Source of the DNA: Lolium rigidum
Lineage: Eukaryota > Streptophyta > Magnoliopsida > Poales > Poaceae
Reading direction: 5' to 3'
Assembly: GCF_022539505.1 (NCBI RefSeq)
Contig: NC_061508.1
Location: 262,204,736-262,268,735, forward strand
Length of the DNA: 64,000 nucleotides
In this document: piece after piece, positions 42,716-56,007 of the stretch
How positions within the stretch are numbered: position 1 is the first letter of the stretch
Layout: every line of letters starts with the position of its first letter
The notes under the pieces: generated by a model
Seen by the model: only the letters and a program-made list of their open reading frames with translations
Databases searched by the model: none
Told to the model about the DNA's origin: nothing
Position numbers and translations under genes: made by a program

Positions 42716-43592
42716 TATTGTTTTGTAATTAATTGGGGCTGGGAACCCCATTGCCAGCTCTTTTTGCAAAATTATTGGATAAGCGGATGAAGCCACTAGT
42801 CCATTGGTGAAAGTTGCCCAACAAGATTGAAAGATAAACACCACATACTTCCTCATGAGCTATAAAACATTGACACAAATCAGAGGTAATAAATTTTGAA
42901 TTGTTTAAAGGTAGCACTCAAGCAATTTACTTTGGAATGGCGGAGAAATACCATGTAGTAGGTAGGTATGGTGGACACAAATGGCATAGTTTTTGGCTCA
43001 AGGTTTTGGATGCACGAGAAGCATTCCCTCTCAGTACAAGGCTTAGGCTAGCAAGGTTGTTTGAAGCAAACACAAGTATGAACCGGTACAGAAAAACTTA
43101 CATAAGAACATATTGCAAACATTATAATACTCTACACTTTCTTCCTTGTTGCTCAAACACTTCTACCAGAAAATATCTAGACCTTAAGAGAGACCAATCA
43201 TGCAAACCAATTTTAACAAGCTCTACAGTAGTTCTCCACTAATAGGTGTAAACTACATGAAAAAGCTTAATCATGATCTACTTGAGAGCTCAAAACAATT
43301 GCCAAGTGTCAAATTATCCAAGACATTATGAGGCATTTTCTGTTTCCAACCAAATAACAATAAGTATTGTAGCTTCCAACTTTTATCATTGAACATTAAA
43401 AGTAAAACGAAGAACAAGTGTTCATATGAAAAAGCGGAGCGTGTCTCTCTCCCAAACAAGGATTGCTAGGATATGATCTTATTCAAACAAAAATAAAAAT
43501 AAAAGCACACAGACGCTCCAAGTAAAGCACATAAGATGTGATCGAATAAAAATATAGTTTCAATAGAAGAAACCTGATAAGTTGATGAAGAA

Positions 43593-43677
43593 GGGGATGC
43601 CTTGGGCATCCCCAAGCTTAGACGCTTGAGTCTCCTTGAAATATGCAGGGATGAACCACGGGGGCATCCCCAAGCTT
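43593..43677 (-). repeat. Internal polypurine-like motifs and hairpin (C)
   Basis: 43593-43613 is GGGGATGCC-TTG-GGCATCCCC, a perfect 9 bp stem. Its right arm continues into CAAGCTT, recreating the polypurine tract (minus strand). A second copy is at 43663-43677. Equivalent pairs are in A2, B and G. Confidence 0.82.
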
Positions 43678-44295
43678 TGACTTTTCACTTTTCTTGATCA
43701 TATATCATCCTCCTCTCTTGACCCTTGAAAACTTCCTTCACACCAAACTTCTCATAAACTTCATTAGAGGGGTTAGTACTCAAAAAACTTGAATCCACTT
43801 TTAGTCCTGTAGTGACACATTGCAAGAACTCAATAAAACATTAGCTACAGCTCTCCACATCTAGAAAACCTTGCTTAAAGTCGACAAGAGACAATGCAAA
43901 AAACAGAGACAGAATCTGCCAAAACAGAACAGCCAGTAAAGATGAATTTTAAAGAGGTACTTCCGTTGCTCAAATCAGAAAACTCAAAACTAATGAAAGT
44001 TGCGTCAATATCTGAGGAACACGCACGTAAATTGGCAGATTTTCTGAGTTACCTACAGAGAAAACAGCCCAGATTCGTGACAGATAGAAATCTGTTGCTG
44101 CGCAGAAATCCAAATCTAGTATCAACCTTCGATTAGAGGCTTCACTTGGCACAACATTGCAATAAAATAAAGATAAGGACAGGTTGCTACGGTAGTAACA
44201 ACTTCCAAAACACAACAAAACAGTAGAAAAATAAACACATGGGTTATCTCCCAAGAAGTTCTTTCTTTATAGCCATTAAGATGGGCTCAGCAGTT

Positions 44296-45663
44296 TTAAT
44301 GATGCACTCGCAAGAAATAAGAGTTGAAGCAAAAGAGAGCATCAAAAAGAAAATTCAAAACACATTTAAGTCTAACCCAATTCCTATACATAGGAATCTT
44401 GTACGCAAATAAATTCATGACGAACAAAGTGACAAGCATAAGAAGATAAAACAAGAGTAACTTCAAAGATTTCAGCATATAGAGAGGTGTTTTAGTACCA
44501 TGCAAATTTCTACAACCATATTTTCCTCTCTCATAATAATTTTCAGTAGCTTCATGAATAAACTCAACAATATAACTATCACATAAAGCATGTTTCTCAT
44601 GATCCATAAACATATAATTTTAATCAAGTTCAAAAATAGTGGGATTAAAACTTTCAAACCCACTTTTATCAATAATATAACATGATGATTGATCAATCTC
44701 AAGAGATATGGGACTCCTACATAAAGTCAATACTTCTCCAATCCCATTTTCATTAGTAGTACAATTAATATTATCAAGAAACATAGGACCATCATCTAGA
44801 GCTTTATCATAAACATTTGCAAAGCAAAATTCTTTAGTACCATGCATTTCGACATCAGGCACAAACAAAGCATTATCATAAGATTTATCAAAATAGCATG
44901 GATTATCATAGATAACAGTAGCGTAATTATTCTCACAAGTATTACTCATAGGTACTATTTCAAGGGAATCCACAGGAACATAACATTCAACCTCTTTCGG
45001 TAAGCATGGAGGACAATCAAATAGTGTAAGAGATAAAGAGTTACTCTCATTAGAAGGTTGGCATGGGTAGCTAACCCATTTTCCTCCTTTTGTTCATCAC
45101 TCTCCTCTTTTTTTTTCATCCAATGAGCTTTCAGGTTCATCAATTTCCTCCTCTTCTTCATCCAATGAGCTTTCAGGTTCATCAATTTCTTCTTCCACAG
45201 GTTCCTGCAAATTGTGAGTGCATTCTTGTGCATTAATGAGTCTCTCTTTATAATCAATGATACAAGGATTATCACTATAACTTTCATTGCAAAAATTAAG
45301 GATAGAAGAGACATAATCTTTAAGGTCCTTACAAACAACACAAGTTTCATAATTTTTAGCCACGAAGGATTCTATCTCAGAGGCTCCCATAAATAAGACA
45401 AATTGTTCTACCTCTTCGAACCCAAGATGAATATAGCTATTCCAATTATAGTTCATAATTAAAACTTCTTCACTAAAGCCACATTGAAATTTCAGATGTT
45501 TAGTATCCTCTTTAGAGCAACAATTTATATCATGGCATTTAAGCAAGATTTTAGCAATTGTATTTAATTTTTCTATCATAGCACTCATTACTTTACCAGT
45601 TCTTGGTTCTCTATAATTATTATAATATTCTATGAGCTCCAAGTAGGTTGTAGGTTCTCCCAT
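44296..45663 (-). pseudogene. Element C long ORF of unknown function, broken
   Basis: Starts MGEPTTYLELIEYYNNYREP at 45663, 220 bp inside the primer site, and runs 188 codons. It contains Cys-rich text (KCHDINCCSKED, TCVVCKDLKDY) and an acidic tail with two copies of EIDEPESSLDE. A frameshift at a T9 run (about 45107-45115) ends that frame. The sequence continues in the frame with SYPCQPSNESNSL and DSLEIVPMSNTCEN, then a TAA at 44622-44620, then in frame MFMDHEKHALCDSYIVEF and a membrane-like LLLFYLLMLVTLFVMNLF. The C-terminal part is homologous to the small proteins of A2 and B, so those may be shortened forms. No enzyme motif. Position is where gag normally stands. Confidence 0.7.
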
Positions 45664-45885
45664 AACAGCAGTTTTTAATTTTTAGGTTTTTCAAATTTTT
45701 ATGGATTTTTGGATATATAAGAAAAGTAAAACAAGACAAAAAGAAACTAAGCAAAGTAATACTAGACAGAAATAAACTAAGCACAAATAAACTAGACAAA
45801 AGTAAACTAAGCAAAAATAAATAAAATAAAACAGAGAGAGAGGTAGAGTGTACTCCCCAGGTGAACTTATGAGTAGAGCTATGCC

Positions 45886-45903
45886 TCCCCGGCAACGACG
45901 CCA
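45886..45903 (-). promoter_or_regulatory. tRNA-Asp-type primer site of element C
   Basis: TGGCGTCGTTGCCGGGGA on the minus strand, one mismatch from the consensus, 11 bases inside the 5' LTR. Confidence 0.9.
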
Positions 45904-45914
45904 GAAAACAGTCT

Positions 45915-47427
45915 TGATAACCCACAAGTATAGGGGATCACGGCAGTCTTCGAGGGAAGTAAAACCCAAATTTATTGATTCGACACAAGGGGAGGTAAAG
46001 AATACTTATAAGCCTTAACAACTGAGTTGTCAATTCAGCTGCACCTGGAAAAGCACTAGTAACAGGGGTGATGTGAAAGCAATAGTAACAGTAACACAGC
46101 AGCAGTAATAGTAGCACAGAGGCGATGGCACCGGAAAATAGTTGATACTAGTTCCAATGACATATAGAACGAGTATATGATGATGAGAGATGGACCGGGG
46201 TTCCCAGCGATCTACACTAGTGGTAACTCTCCAATAAGTGACAAGTGTTGGGTGAACAAATTACAGTTGGGCAATTGATAGGATTGATAAAGCATTAAGA
46301 AAGAACATCAATTCATTAATCATGTAGGCATGTTTTCCATATATAGTCGTACGTGCTCGCAATGAGAAACTTGCACAACATCTTTTGTCCTACCAGCCGG
46401 TGGCAGCCGGGCCTCATGGGAATCTACTGGATATTAAGGTACTCCTTTTAATAGAGCATCGGAGCAAAGCATTAACACTTGGTGAAAACATGTGATCCTC
46501 ACATCACCGCCTTCCCCTCCGGTTGTCCCGATTTCTGTCACTTCGGGGCCTTTGGTTCCGGACAGTGACATGTGCATACAACTTGTAGATACAATCTAAG
46601 CAATAATTATAGAGCTCAAATCTAAGATCATGCCACTCGGGCCCTAGTGACAAGCATTAAGCATAACAAGATTGCAGCAACAATAACTTCACAAACTTTA
46701 TAGATAGACTAATCATAATGTATCATCCATCGGATCCCAACAAACACAACACCGATTACATCAGATGGATCTCAATCATGTAAGGCAGCTCATGAGATCA
46801 TTGTATTGAAGTACATGGGATAGAGAGTACCAACTAGCTACTGCTAGAACCCGTAGTCCATGGGGGAACTACTCACGGAGCATGATGGAGGCGGTGGCGT
46901 CGATGGAGATGGCTTCTAAGGGCACTTCCCCATCCCGGCAGGGTGCCGGAACAGAGCCTTCTATCCCCCGAATTGGAGTTTTGCGATGGCGGCGGCGCCC
47001 CTGGAGTCTTTCTGGAGTTTCGTCAATTGGTATCGAGTTTTTAGGTCGAAAGGGCTTATATAGGCGAAGAGGCGGCGCAGGAGGGGCAACAGGGTGCCCT
47101 CCCCATAGGCCGGCGCGGCCGGGGGCTGGCCGCGTGGCCCTATGGTGTGGGGGCCCCGGGCCTCCCCTCGACTCCCCTTCGGTGTCCTGGTCCATCTCGG
47201 TGAATTATGATGTTTGGTCTTCGTTTCGTCGAATTCCGAGAATATTGCCCGAACAGCCTTTCCGGAACCAAAAACAGCGAAAACGAGAACTGGCACTGTG
47301 GCATCTTGTTAATAGGTTAGTTCCGGAAAACGCATAAAATCATCATAAAGTGCAAGCAAAACATGTAAGTATTGTCATAAAACAAGCATGGAACATCAGA
47401 AATTATGGATACGTTGGAGACGTATCA
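45915..47427 (-). repeat. Element C 5' LTR
   Basis: 1,513 bp, TGATACGTCTCCAACGTATC to ...ACTTGTGGGTTATCA on the minus strand. Its 3' end (GGGTTATCA) resembles that of the LTR at 50452-51784 rather than Sabrina- or WHAM-like ends, so it is a third LTR class. Confidence 0.9.
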
Positions 47428-47729
47428 GGGCCCGCGCCGGCCTATGAGGGGGGCCCATGGTGGCCCTCCTCGGCTCCTCCTTCTGGCTCTCGTCATCTTC
47501 TGGAAAAATAGGATTTTTCATATAACTTTCGTCAATTGTTGATCTTCCGAAATATTGCATTCTGACGGCGCTTTTTCCAACAGAATCCTGACTCCGATGC
47601 GCGATCCTCCAATAATCGTGAAACATGCAAAATAGATGAAATAACATAAGTATCATCTCCAAATATGAAATATATCAATGAATAACAGCAAATTATGATA
47701 TAAAATAGTGATGCAAATTGGACGTATCA
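47428..47729 (-). mobile_element. Gypsy LTR fragment E
   Basis: Minus strand starts TGATACGTCCAATTTGCATC at 47729 and continues CTATTTTATATCATAATTTGC for about 300 bp until cut by element C. A different LTR family from the neighbours. No internal region follows. Confidence 0.78.
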
Positions 47730-48062
47730 TTCCCCTCTCTCTTTTCTCCTCCTCCCCATTCCTCCTCCACTTCCCCTTCTCTCCTTCTCCTCCCTCCTCT
47801 CCTCCTCCTCCTTCTCCTCCTCCTCCTCCTCCACTTCCCCTTCTCTCCTTCCCCTCCCTCGTCTCCTCCTCCTCCACATCCGGCAACCTCCTCCTCCTTC
47901 GGCAACCTCCTCCTCCTCCTCCGGCGACCACCTCCTCTCCCACCTCCGGCCCCCTCCTCCCTCTCCTCCTCCTCCTCCTATCTTCCTCCTCGTCCTCATC
48001 CTCCTCCTCTACCCAACCACCCACCCACCACCTACGGCCGACCTCTCTTCCTCCACCCACCC
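47730..48062. repeat. 330 bp polypyrimidine tract
   Basis: Almost pure C/T on the plus strand, built on TCC and CTCCTC words, ending in a T run. The frames on both strands here (Pro/Ser-rich or Gly/Arg/Glu-rich) are artefacts of the repeat. Confidence 0.95.
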
Positions 48063-48129
48063 CTCCGGAAATTTTTTTTTAAAAATCCAGTGAAATTCCG
48101 ACGACCCGAGATCTAGATCAGGCCGCCAT

Positions 48130-48359
48130 TTTTTCAAATTCAAAAAACAAATTATGTGGCGTACCACCACAGTTGCATTACAGAAATGTCACTCTTTGTG
48201 TCGCACCACCACTGGTGCGCCACAGAAATGTTACTACGTGGCGCATGGGTTGTGCGCCACAGAATTCACATTTTTGTGGCGTGGATTTAGTGGTGCACCC
48301 TCCGTGCTCCACAGAATTAGAAAAATTCTGCGCCACTGATGAAATTTTTCTTACAAGTA
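48130..48359. mobile_element. CACTA-type terminus with GTGGCGCAC repeats
   Basis: Alternating GTGGCG...CACCAC and GGTGCGCCACAGAA words in both orientations, ending TTTTTCTTACAAGTAG. The reverse complement CTACTTGTAAGAAAAA matches the inner part of a CACTA terminus. The last TG of a perfect end is missing. Internal sequence of the element is lost or replaced by the polypyrimidine tract. Confidence 0.6.
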
Positions 48360-50451
48360 GGAAGTGAAGTCCCGGAGTCAAATTTGTTGGATTTTAATAT
48401 ATAGCTAAAGATGGACATTATAAGAATTCGGACAATGAATTTTTGGTTAGGCGTGGTACTTTCACTTGTACTATGCTCCCCCGCCTTGAAATTTTGACAT
48501 GTTATCAAATAGGTGGATTATTGAGGCGGAAGAGCATGAATGGGAGGAAGCTCCTGAAGCTCCAGAGAACGATGCATGTGAAGAAGCTCCAGCCCATGGT
48601 GTATGGGAGGAGGAGGTTCCGGAACCACCCCACCAAGAGGTGTTGGAGTAAGTACCCGCACCGTCCCAGGATCCATGGTATGCTCCTGCACCTCCAACGC
48701 CGGACGCATGGGGGAACGCACTGCAGGCACTAGATTACCACCCTCATGAAGGGTCTTCTTCCCAGTGGGGGAATGATGGTGCTCCTTCAAAGTGGGCACA
48801 GTAGGGGCAGCAAGGACCCTTCCATGACGATCGATCATATGGTTGGGGCCCGAACCCTGACTATATTGGTTCTAGCTTCACCCCAAGCTTGCGGGATTAT
48901 GTGTTCTTCCCCTATTCTCCATTGTATATTGTCATGCTAGCTTCATTTCATTTGAATGCATTGTAATTCTTGTTAGTTTACAATTTGAAAAACCCAAAAA
49001 TATTTCTATTTTTTTCATGTTGTTTCCTTTTAACAAATAGCCAAAAAAACCAAAAAGATTTTCATTTTAGTAAACAATGAAAAGAGAGAAATAAAATCAG
49101 CATGATGCTAACCACCGTTTTATTTTCAGTTCTTAACATGTAACTCCGATTGGGCTACTTATTTGCAGTAATTATAAACTTTCATCCCCCACACGTAAAA
49201 AAGTTTGCAAAAAATTATGGGATGTTTAAGTAGGGCAAAACTTGGATACATAGATGTTGGAATTTGTTGGCAGATTTAGATTTTCATCACTAAAAGTGGC
49301 TAGTTGAACTTGCAAATGATCTGAAATGAATGCTATACTTAAATATGGATCCCAGCCACATGAGCTATCATATTGACATCATTTTATTAAGATTGCTTCC
49401 ATAATAATAAGATGCTTTGAGTGAACCAAGTTTAAATTTGTTAATTATATATGTGAGCATATTGCACAGTTCAATTTGGGAGATGAAGAACAACAATGAT
49501 GAATATGTACATGAGGATATATGAGACAGGTATGACACCTTTCCTATATTCATGTATGGAATTTAATGATAGCAAATACTTGCGCATAGTTTCATCAATA
49601 CTTGGGGAAGTGATATTAGAAGTTTATTATCTTTGTGTTAGCCTCGCTATTTATGATGCAAACGAGATGTTATTGAGGAATACTACTTATACATGATTGA
49701 GAGATAGTAGCTTTAAATAAAAGTCAACGCATCCCATTATACTTGTTTTTGTGAACTTGACACATATCCAATGATGAATTATTTTCCTATGTATCTTAAA
49801 AAAAGAACAGAGAAGAAGAGATAGAACCCAATGAGTCGGCTATTATGATGATGTCAAAGAAAGGGATAAAATTAAGAAGTGACCAAAGCCACACCAAATG
49901 CTTTTATGCTCCAAAGGGGAAGAACCGCTGCCACTCCTAAGGTGTTAAAGCTAAGAAGCGAATACCTAACCCATTTCCACTTCAAAAGATGGTCAACTAA
50001 AGATACTAGCTACTTACTCACGTATGAGTCTTCTATGAGATTTTGAATGTTAAAGGAATGGAAGGATACAACATCCTCCCATTAATTGGTTTTGCAATTC
50101 AAACATAATGAAGTTACTAGTCATCAATTGAAGGAATCAAAAGGTCTCAAATACCTTGCTAATGATTCAACCAAATGTGATGCGAGAATATTATTTGTTG
50201 CCACTATCAATTAATCCTGTCCAAATAGTGTTGACATATACTACCTCTTTTACAACATCCATATATAGATTAACATGAACATAGTGCATATTTAGTAACA
50301 CTTTTCCGTGCATTGACAAATCTATGTATTGAATACTTGCCATGTTAATTGTTTATGCATGCATAGAGCAAAGTTTTCGTCAAAGTTTTTATCGCTTTTG
50401 CTCTATGTTTGAGTTGTTTGAGGAAAAACAATGAGCTAAGTTTGGGGTTGT
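48360..50451 (+). mobile_element. Internal 3' region of Gypsy element F
   Basis: 2.1 kb leading to the polypurine tract AAGTTTGGGGTTGT before the LTR at 50452. Mostly AT-rich and non-coding, with one broken frame at its left end. No pol domains, so only the 3' end of the element is present. Confidence 0.6.
48500..48960 (+). pseudogene. Broken accessory frame of element F
   Basis: An acidic, Glu/Pro/Trp-rich translation (EAEEHEWEEAPEAPEN, EEEVPEPPHQEV, then DPWYAPAPPTPDAWGN, YGWGPNPDYIGSSFTPS) split by stops near 48650 and 48804. It looks like the low-complexity frame after pol in some Gypsy elements, but no domain is named. Confidence 0.45.
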
Positions 50452-51784
50452 TGATACATCTTATATGTATCTACTTTTCCAAGAACTTATCTCAAAGATT
50501 TGCTCTGGAATCTCAACATACTTGGATAAAACTGCTGAATATGACGTTGTTTTTAGCGAAAGTTTTTTTTGTCAGTTTTCGTAGGAACTAAAATCAAGGA
50601 AAAATACCATGGAAGTTTTTCATAAAAAGAGGGGACCTGGAGATTTTTATCATAAGAGGGGAGCCACAGGGCCCAAACAAGGACATGTGGTGCTCCCACC
50701 TGCACATAGCGCACCACCAGGGCCCGTTTGGCCCTCGGTCATCGTCCCACCTCCCCCCTTCGCGTGGTGCCTTATATACCCTAAAAATATACCCCTCTGG
50801 AGGCACGGAGCATTTCGCAAAACAGAGCGCCGCCAAGACCATGATCTTCATTTCGGCTGTTAGATTGATCCTACTTATCTCCACCCCGAAGAGAGGGATT
50901 TTGAGGGCTTCTTCATCATCACCGCCACCAACATCATCACCATGGGATCACTCTTCATCACCATGAGTGATTATTTCTCTGTAGGCTTAAGAGGCAGATG
51001 GGGTTTGGATGCGATTGATCATGTAATCATCCATATGTATCGAGGTTTGAGGTGTTTTTCTTGAAGATATTCATGCGTGAGTGTTGGTACACCTTTGCTA
51101 TATTTAATTCTTGTTACTAGGGGCTGAGTGACATGATTTCAGTACTGAACCTATATTTCTTTATTATATATATAAGTTTGGTATTGATTTTCAAGGTGTA
51201 TTTCTTATTATTGTGTTGACCCTGCGAATTCCTAAGGTGACAAATAGGGAAAAAAGGGGGAATATGTGATAGTTCAAGGATAATGTGTGTCCATGAATCT
51301 TAATGCTTTGTTCCAGGCTATTCGAAAGGATAGACCTTAATTTCTTGTAGTTCCAAGTTGGCCCCGGTAAAATGGCCAAGTAGGATAAAAGATGTTATGC
51401 AAATTCTCTTTGTTTTATTTATAGCTATATTTGTACCATACACCTACACACAACTGAATTAGAGATGGATGCTATGTTAGTTGGATTACATTATATGATC
51501 AATAACATTCATACAAGATCCCACTACGATTTTAACCACGGAAAGTTACATAATTCTACTTCCTGTGAAATCTGGAAATCTGCTACTATTGTTTACTATT
51601 TGAATCAACTACTATAAAATCACCACTTGCTTTGTGAGTTCATTGACATACAAGTGTGGTCGAGAGTTACGTCTCAATTGCTAAAGTCTTATTCGTATTT
51701 TTGTGTTCCCCTTGAGTCGAACTATAAATTTGGGTTATATTTCCCATCGAAGATTTCAACGATCCCCTATACTTCTGGGTATCA
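50452..51784 (+). mobile_element. Element F 3' LTR
   Basis: 1,333 bp, TGATACATCTTATATGTATC to CTATACTTCTGGGTATCA, directly after a polypurine-like tract. The opening 20 bases keep the 7 bp hairpin of the other LTRs with a compensating base-pair change. Confidence 0.8.
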
Positions 51785-51942
51785 ATCCTCCACCATAAAC
51801 GAACCCGCAAGCATAAACACTGACGATGTCCCGGTCTAGAAATCCAACACATTACCGGTGTTTATCACTGGAAGACCGTGTCTCTTGAATACATCGTCGC
51901 CGGAAAAGACCACACCGCCGGAGAGGAGAACTAGAGAGTCGT
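51785..51942. other. Target DNA left of element G
   Basis: 158 bp between LTR F and element G. It continues at 58563 once G is removed, with target duplication GTCGT at 51938-51942 and 58563-58567. No gene recognised. Confidence 0.5.
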
Positions 51943-53528
51943 TGATACGCGTATAGCACGCGTCCGTTGGGAACCCCAAGAGGAAGGTGTGATGCGTACA
52001 GTAGCAAGTTTTCCCTCAGTAAGAAACCAAGGTTTATCGAACCAGTAGGAGCCAAGAAGCACGTTGAAGGTTGATGACGGCGGAGTGTAGTGCGGCGCAA
52101 CATCAGGGATTCCGGCGCCAACGTGGAACCTGCACAACACAACCAAATTACTTTGCCCCAACGTGACAGCGAGGTTGTCAATCTCACTGGCTTGCTGTAA
52201 CAAAGGATTAGATGTATAGTGTGGATGATGATGTTTGCAGAGAACAGTAGAACGAGTATTGCAGTAGATTGTATTCGATGTAAAGAATGGACCAGGGTCC
52301 ACAGTTCACTAGTGGTGTCTCTCCAATAAGAAATAGCATGTTTGGTGAACAAATTACAGTTGGGCAATTGACAAATAAAGATAGCATGACAATGCACATA
52401 CATGTTATGATGAGTAGTGTGAAATTCAATTGGGCATTACGACAAAGTACATAGACCGCTATCCAGCATGCATCTATGCCTAAAAAGTCCACCTTCAGGT
52501 TATCATCCGAACCCCTTCCAGTATTAAGTTGCAAACAACAGACAATTGCATTAAGTATGGTGCGTAATGTAATTAACACAAATATCCTTAGACATAGCAT
52601 TGATGTTTTATCCCTAGTGGCAACAGCACATCCACAAGCTTAGAACTTTTTGTCACTGTCCCAGATTTAATGGAGGCATGAACCCACTATCGAGCATAAA
52701 TACTCCCTCTTGGAGTTACAAGTAACGACTTGGCCAGAGCCTCTACTAATAACGGAGAGCATGCAAGATCATAAACAACACATAGATGATAGATTGATAA
52801 TCAACATAACATAGCATTCCATATTCATCGGATCCCAACAAACGCAACATGTAGCATTACAAATAGATGATCTTGATCATGTTAGGCAGCTCACAAGATC
52901 CGACCATGATAGCACAATGAGGAGAAGACAACAATCTAGCTACTGCTATGGACCCATAGTCCAGGGGTGAACTACTCACACATCACTCCGGAGGCGACCA
53001 TGGCGGTGAAGAGTCCTCCGGGAGATGATTCCCCTTTCCGGTAGGGTGCCGGAGGCGATCTCCTGAATCCCCCGAGATGGGATTGGCGGCGGCGGCTCTG
53101 GAAAGTTTCCGTATCGTGGCTCTCGGTCCTGGAGTTATTATCGAAGAAGGCTTCTTATAGGCAGAAGAGTAGGTTTAGGGGCGACGCGAGGGGCCCACAC
53201 GCTAGGGCCGCGCGGCACAAGCCCTGGCCGCGCCGCCCTACTGTGGCGTCGCCTCGTCGCCCCACTTCGTTTCCCTTTCGGACTTCTGGAAGCTTCGTGG
53301 AAAAATAAGATCATGGGCATTGATTTCGTCCAATTTCGAGAATATTTTCTTACTAGGATTTCTGAAACAAAAAACAGCAGAAAACCACAACTGGCTCTTC
53401 GGCATCTTTTTAATAGGTTAGTGCCGGAAAATGCATAAATATGACATAAAGTATGTATAAAACATGTGTGTATCATCATAAAACAAGCATGGAACATAAT
53501 AAATTATCGATACGTTGGAGACGTATCA
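51943..53528 (-). repeat. Element G 3' LTR
   Basis: 1,586 bp. Its outer end on the plus strand is TGATACGCGTATAGCACGCG and its inner end is the hairpin next to the polypurine tract. Confidence 0.92.
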
Positions 53529-54185
53529 GCATCCCCAAGCTTAGTTCCTACTCGTCCTCGAGTAGGTAAACGATAACAAAGATAATTTCTGAAGTGACAT
53601 GCTATCATAATCTTGATCGATACTATTGTAAAGCACATGTAATGAATGCAGCAATTCGAAGCAATGGTAAAGACAATGAGTAACCAATTGAATCATATTG
53701 CAAAGAATTTTCATGAATAGTACTTTCAAGACAAGCATCAATAAGTCTTGCATAAGAGTTAACTCATAAAGCAATAAATTCATAGTAAAGGCATTGAAGC
53801 AACACAAAGGAAGATTAAGTTTCAGCGGTTGCTTTCAACTTGTAACATGTATATCTCATGGATAGTTGTCAATGCAAAGTAATATGATGAATGCAAATAT
53901 GCAAGTATGTAAGAATCAATGCACAGTTAACACAAGTGTTTGCTTCTAAGATGGAAGGAAATAGGTAAACTGACTCAACATGAAAGTAGAAGAATGGCCC
54001 TTCGCAGAGGGAAGCATTGATTGCTATATTTGTGCTAGAGCTTTTATTTTGAAAACATAAAGAGAGCATAAAAGTAAAGTTTTGAGAGGTGTTTGTTGTT
54101 GGCAATGAATGGTAGTGGGCACTCTAACCCCCTTGCCAGACAGACCTTCAAAGAGTGGCTCCCATGAAAGATTTTTATTTTTGGG

Positions 54186-54388
54186 TGGCACTCCTTCCAA
54201 CCTTTTCTTTCACAAACCATGGCTAACCGAATCCTCAGGTGCCTGCCAACAATCTCATACCATGAAGGAGTGCCTTTTTATTTTAGTTTTATTTAGATGA
54301 CACTCATCCCCACCTTTGCTTTCTCAAGCCATGGCTAACCGAATCCTCGGGTGCCGTCCAACAATCACATACCATGGAGGAGTGTCTA
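54186..54388. repeat. Paired inverted-repeat units (element G)
   Basis: Counterpart of 42517-42715: two units bounded by GGCACTCCTT/AAGGAGTGCC and by ACACTC...GGAGGAGTGTC. The second left arm has decayed (ACACTCATCC), so its stem is weakened. Confidence 0.75.
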
Positions 54389-56007
54389 TTTGTAAAATTA
54401 TGAAGGTTAATTAACTGGGGCTGGGAACCCCATTGCCAGCTCTTTTTGCAAAATTATTGGATAAGCGGATGAAGCCAATAGTCCATTGGTGAAAGTTGCC
54501 CAACAAGATTGAAAGATAAACACCACATACTTCCTCATGAGCTATAAAACATTGACACAAATAAGAGGTAATAACTTTTGAAGTGTTTAAAGATAGCACT
54601 CAAGTAATTTACTTTGGAATGGCAGAGAACTATCATGTAGTAGGTAGGTATGGTGGACACAAATGACATAGTTTTTGGCTCAAGGATTTTGGATGCACGA
54701 GAAGTAATCCCTCTCAATACAAGGCTTAGGCTAGCAAGGTTGTTTGAAGAAAACACAAGTATGAACCGGTACAACAAAACTCACATAAAAACATATTGCA
54801 AGCATTATAAGACTCTACACTGTCTTCCTTGTTGTTCAAACCCTTACTAGAAAATATCTAGACCTTAGAGAGACCAATCATGCAAACCAAATTTTAGCAA
54901 GCTCTATGTATTTATTCACTAACAGGTGCAAAGTATATGATGCAAGAGCTTAAACATGATCCATATGAGCACAACAATTGCCAAGTATCAAATTATTCAA
55001 GACATTATACCAATTACCACATGTAGCATTTCCCGTTTCCAACCATATAACAATTAACGAAGCAGTTTCAACCTTCGCCATGAACATTAAGAATAAAGCT
55101 AAGAACATATATGTTCATATGCAACAGCGGAGCGTGTATCTCTCCCACACAATGAAAGCTAGGATCCAACTTTATTCAAACAAAACAAAAACAAAAACAA
55201 ACAGACGCTCCAAGTAAAGCACATAAGATGTGACGAAATAAAAATATAGTTTCACTAGAGGAACCTGATAATGTTGTCGATGAAGAAGGGGATGCCTTGG
55301 GAATCCCCAAGCTTAGATGCTTGAGTATTCTTGAAATATGCAGGGATGAACCACCGGGGCATCCCCAAGTTTAGAGCTTTCACTCTCCTTGATCATATTA
55401 TATCATCCTCCTCTCTTGATCTTTGAAAACTTCCTCCACACCAAACTCAAAACAACTCGTTAGAGGGTTAGTGTATAATCAAAATTCACATGTTAAGAGG
55501 TGACATAATCATTCTTAACACTTCTGGACATTGCACAAAGCTACTGAAAGTTAATGGAATGAAGAAATCTATCAAACATAGCAAAACAGGCAATGCGAAA
55601 TAAAAGGCAGAATCTGTCAAAACAGAACAGTCCGTAAAGACAAAAATTTTAGGTGCACCAGACTTGCTCAAATGAAAATGCTCAAATTGAATGAAAGTTG
55701 CGTACATATCTGAGGATTACTCACGTAAATTGGCAGATTTTTTCTGAGTTACCTACAGAGAACACTGCTCAAATTCATGACAGCAAATAATCTGTTTCTG
55801 CGCAGTAATCCAAATCTAGTATGAACCTTACTATCAAAGACTTTACTTGGCACAACAATGCAATAAAATAAAGATAAGGAGAGGTTGCTACAGTAGTAAC
55901 AACTTCCAAGACTCAAATATAAAACAAAAGTGCAGAAGTAAAATCATGGGTTGTCTCCCATAAGCGCTTTTCTTTAACGCCTTTCAGCTAGGCGCAGAAA
56001 GTGTGAA

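Larger units (their letters stand above)
41501..47427 (-). mobile_element. Athila-type element C, 3' LTR truncated
   Basis: Minus-strand element: partial 3' LTR 41501-41861, internal region 41862-45914, 5' LTR 45915-47427. The 3' LTR was interrupted by element D. Inside are a broken ORF of about 450 codons near the 5' LTR, foldback-like paired repeats and internal polypurine-like motifs. No gag or pol is recognised. The right flank GGGCC lies in an LTR of a different family (47428-47729), so C inserted into that LTR. Confidence 0.87.

Noticed and set aside
47653..48116. Pro/Ser- and Gly/Arg/Glu-rich frames of up to 135 codons
   Set aside because: They are produced by the polypyrimidine repeat in all frames.
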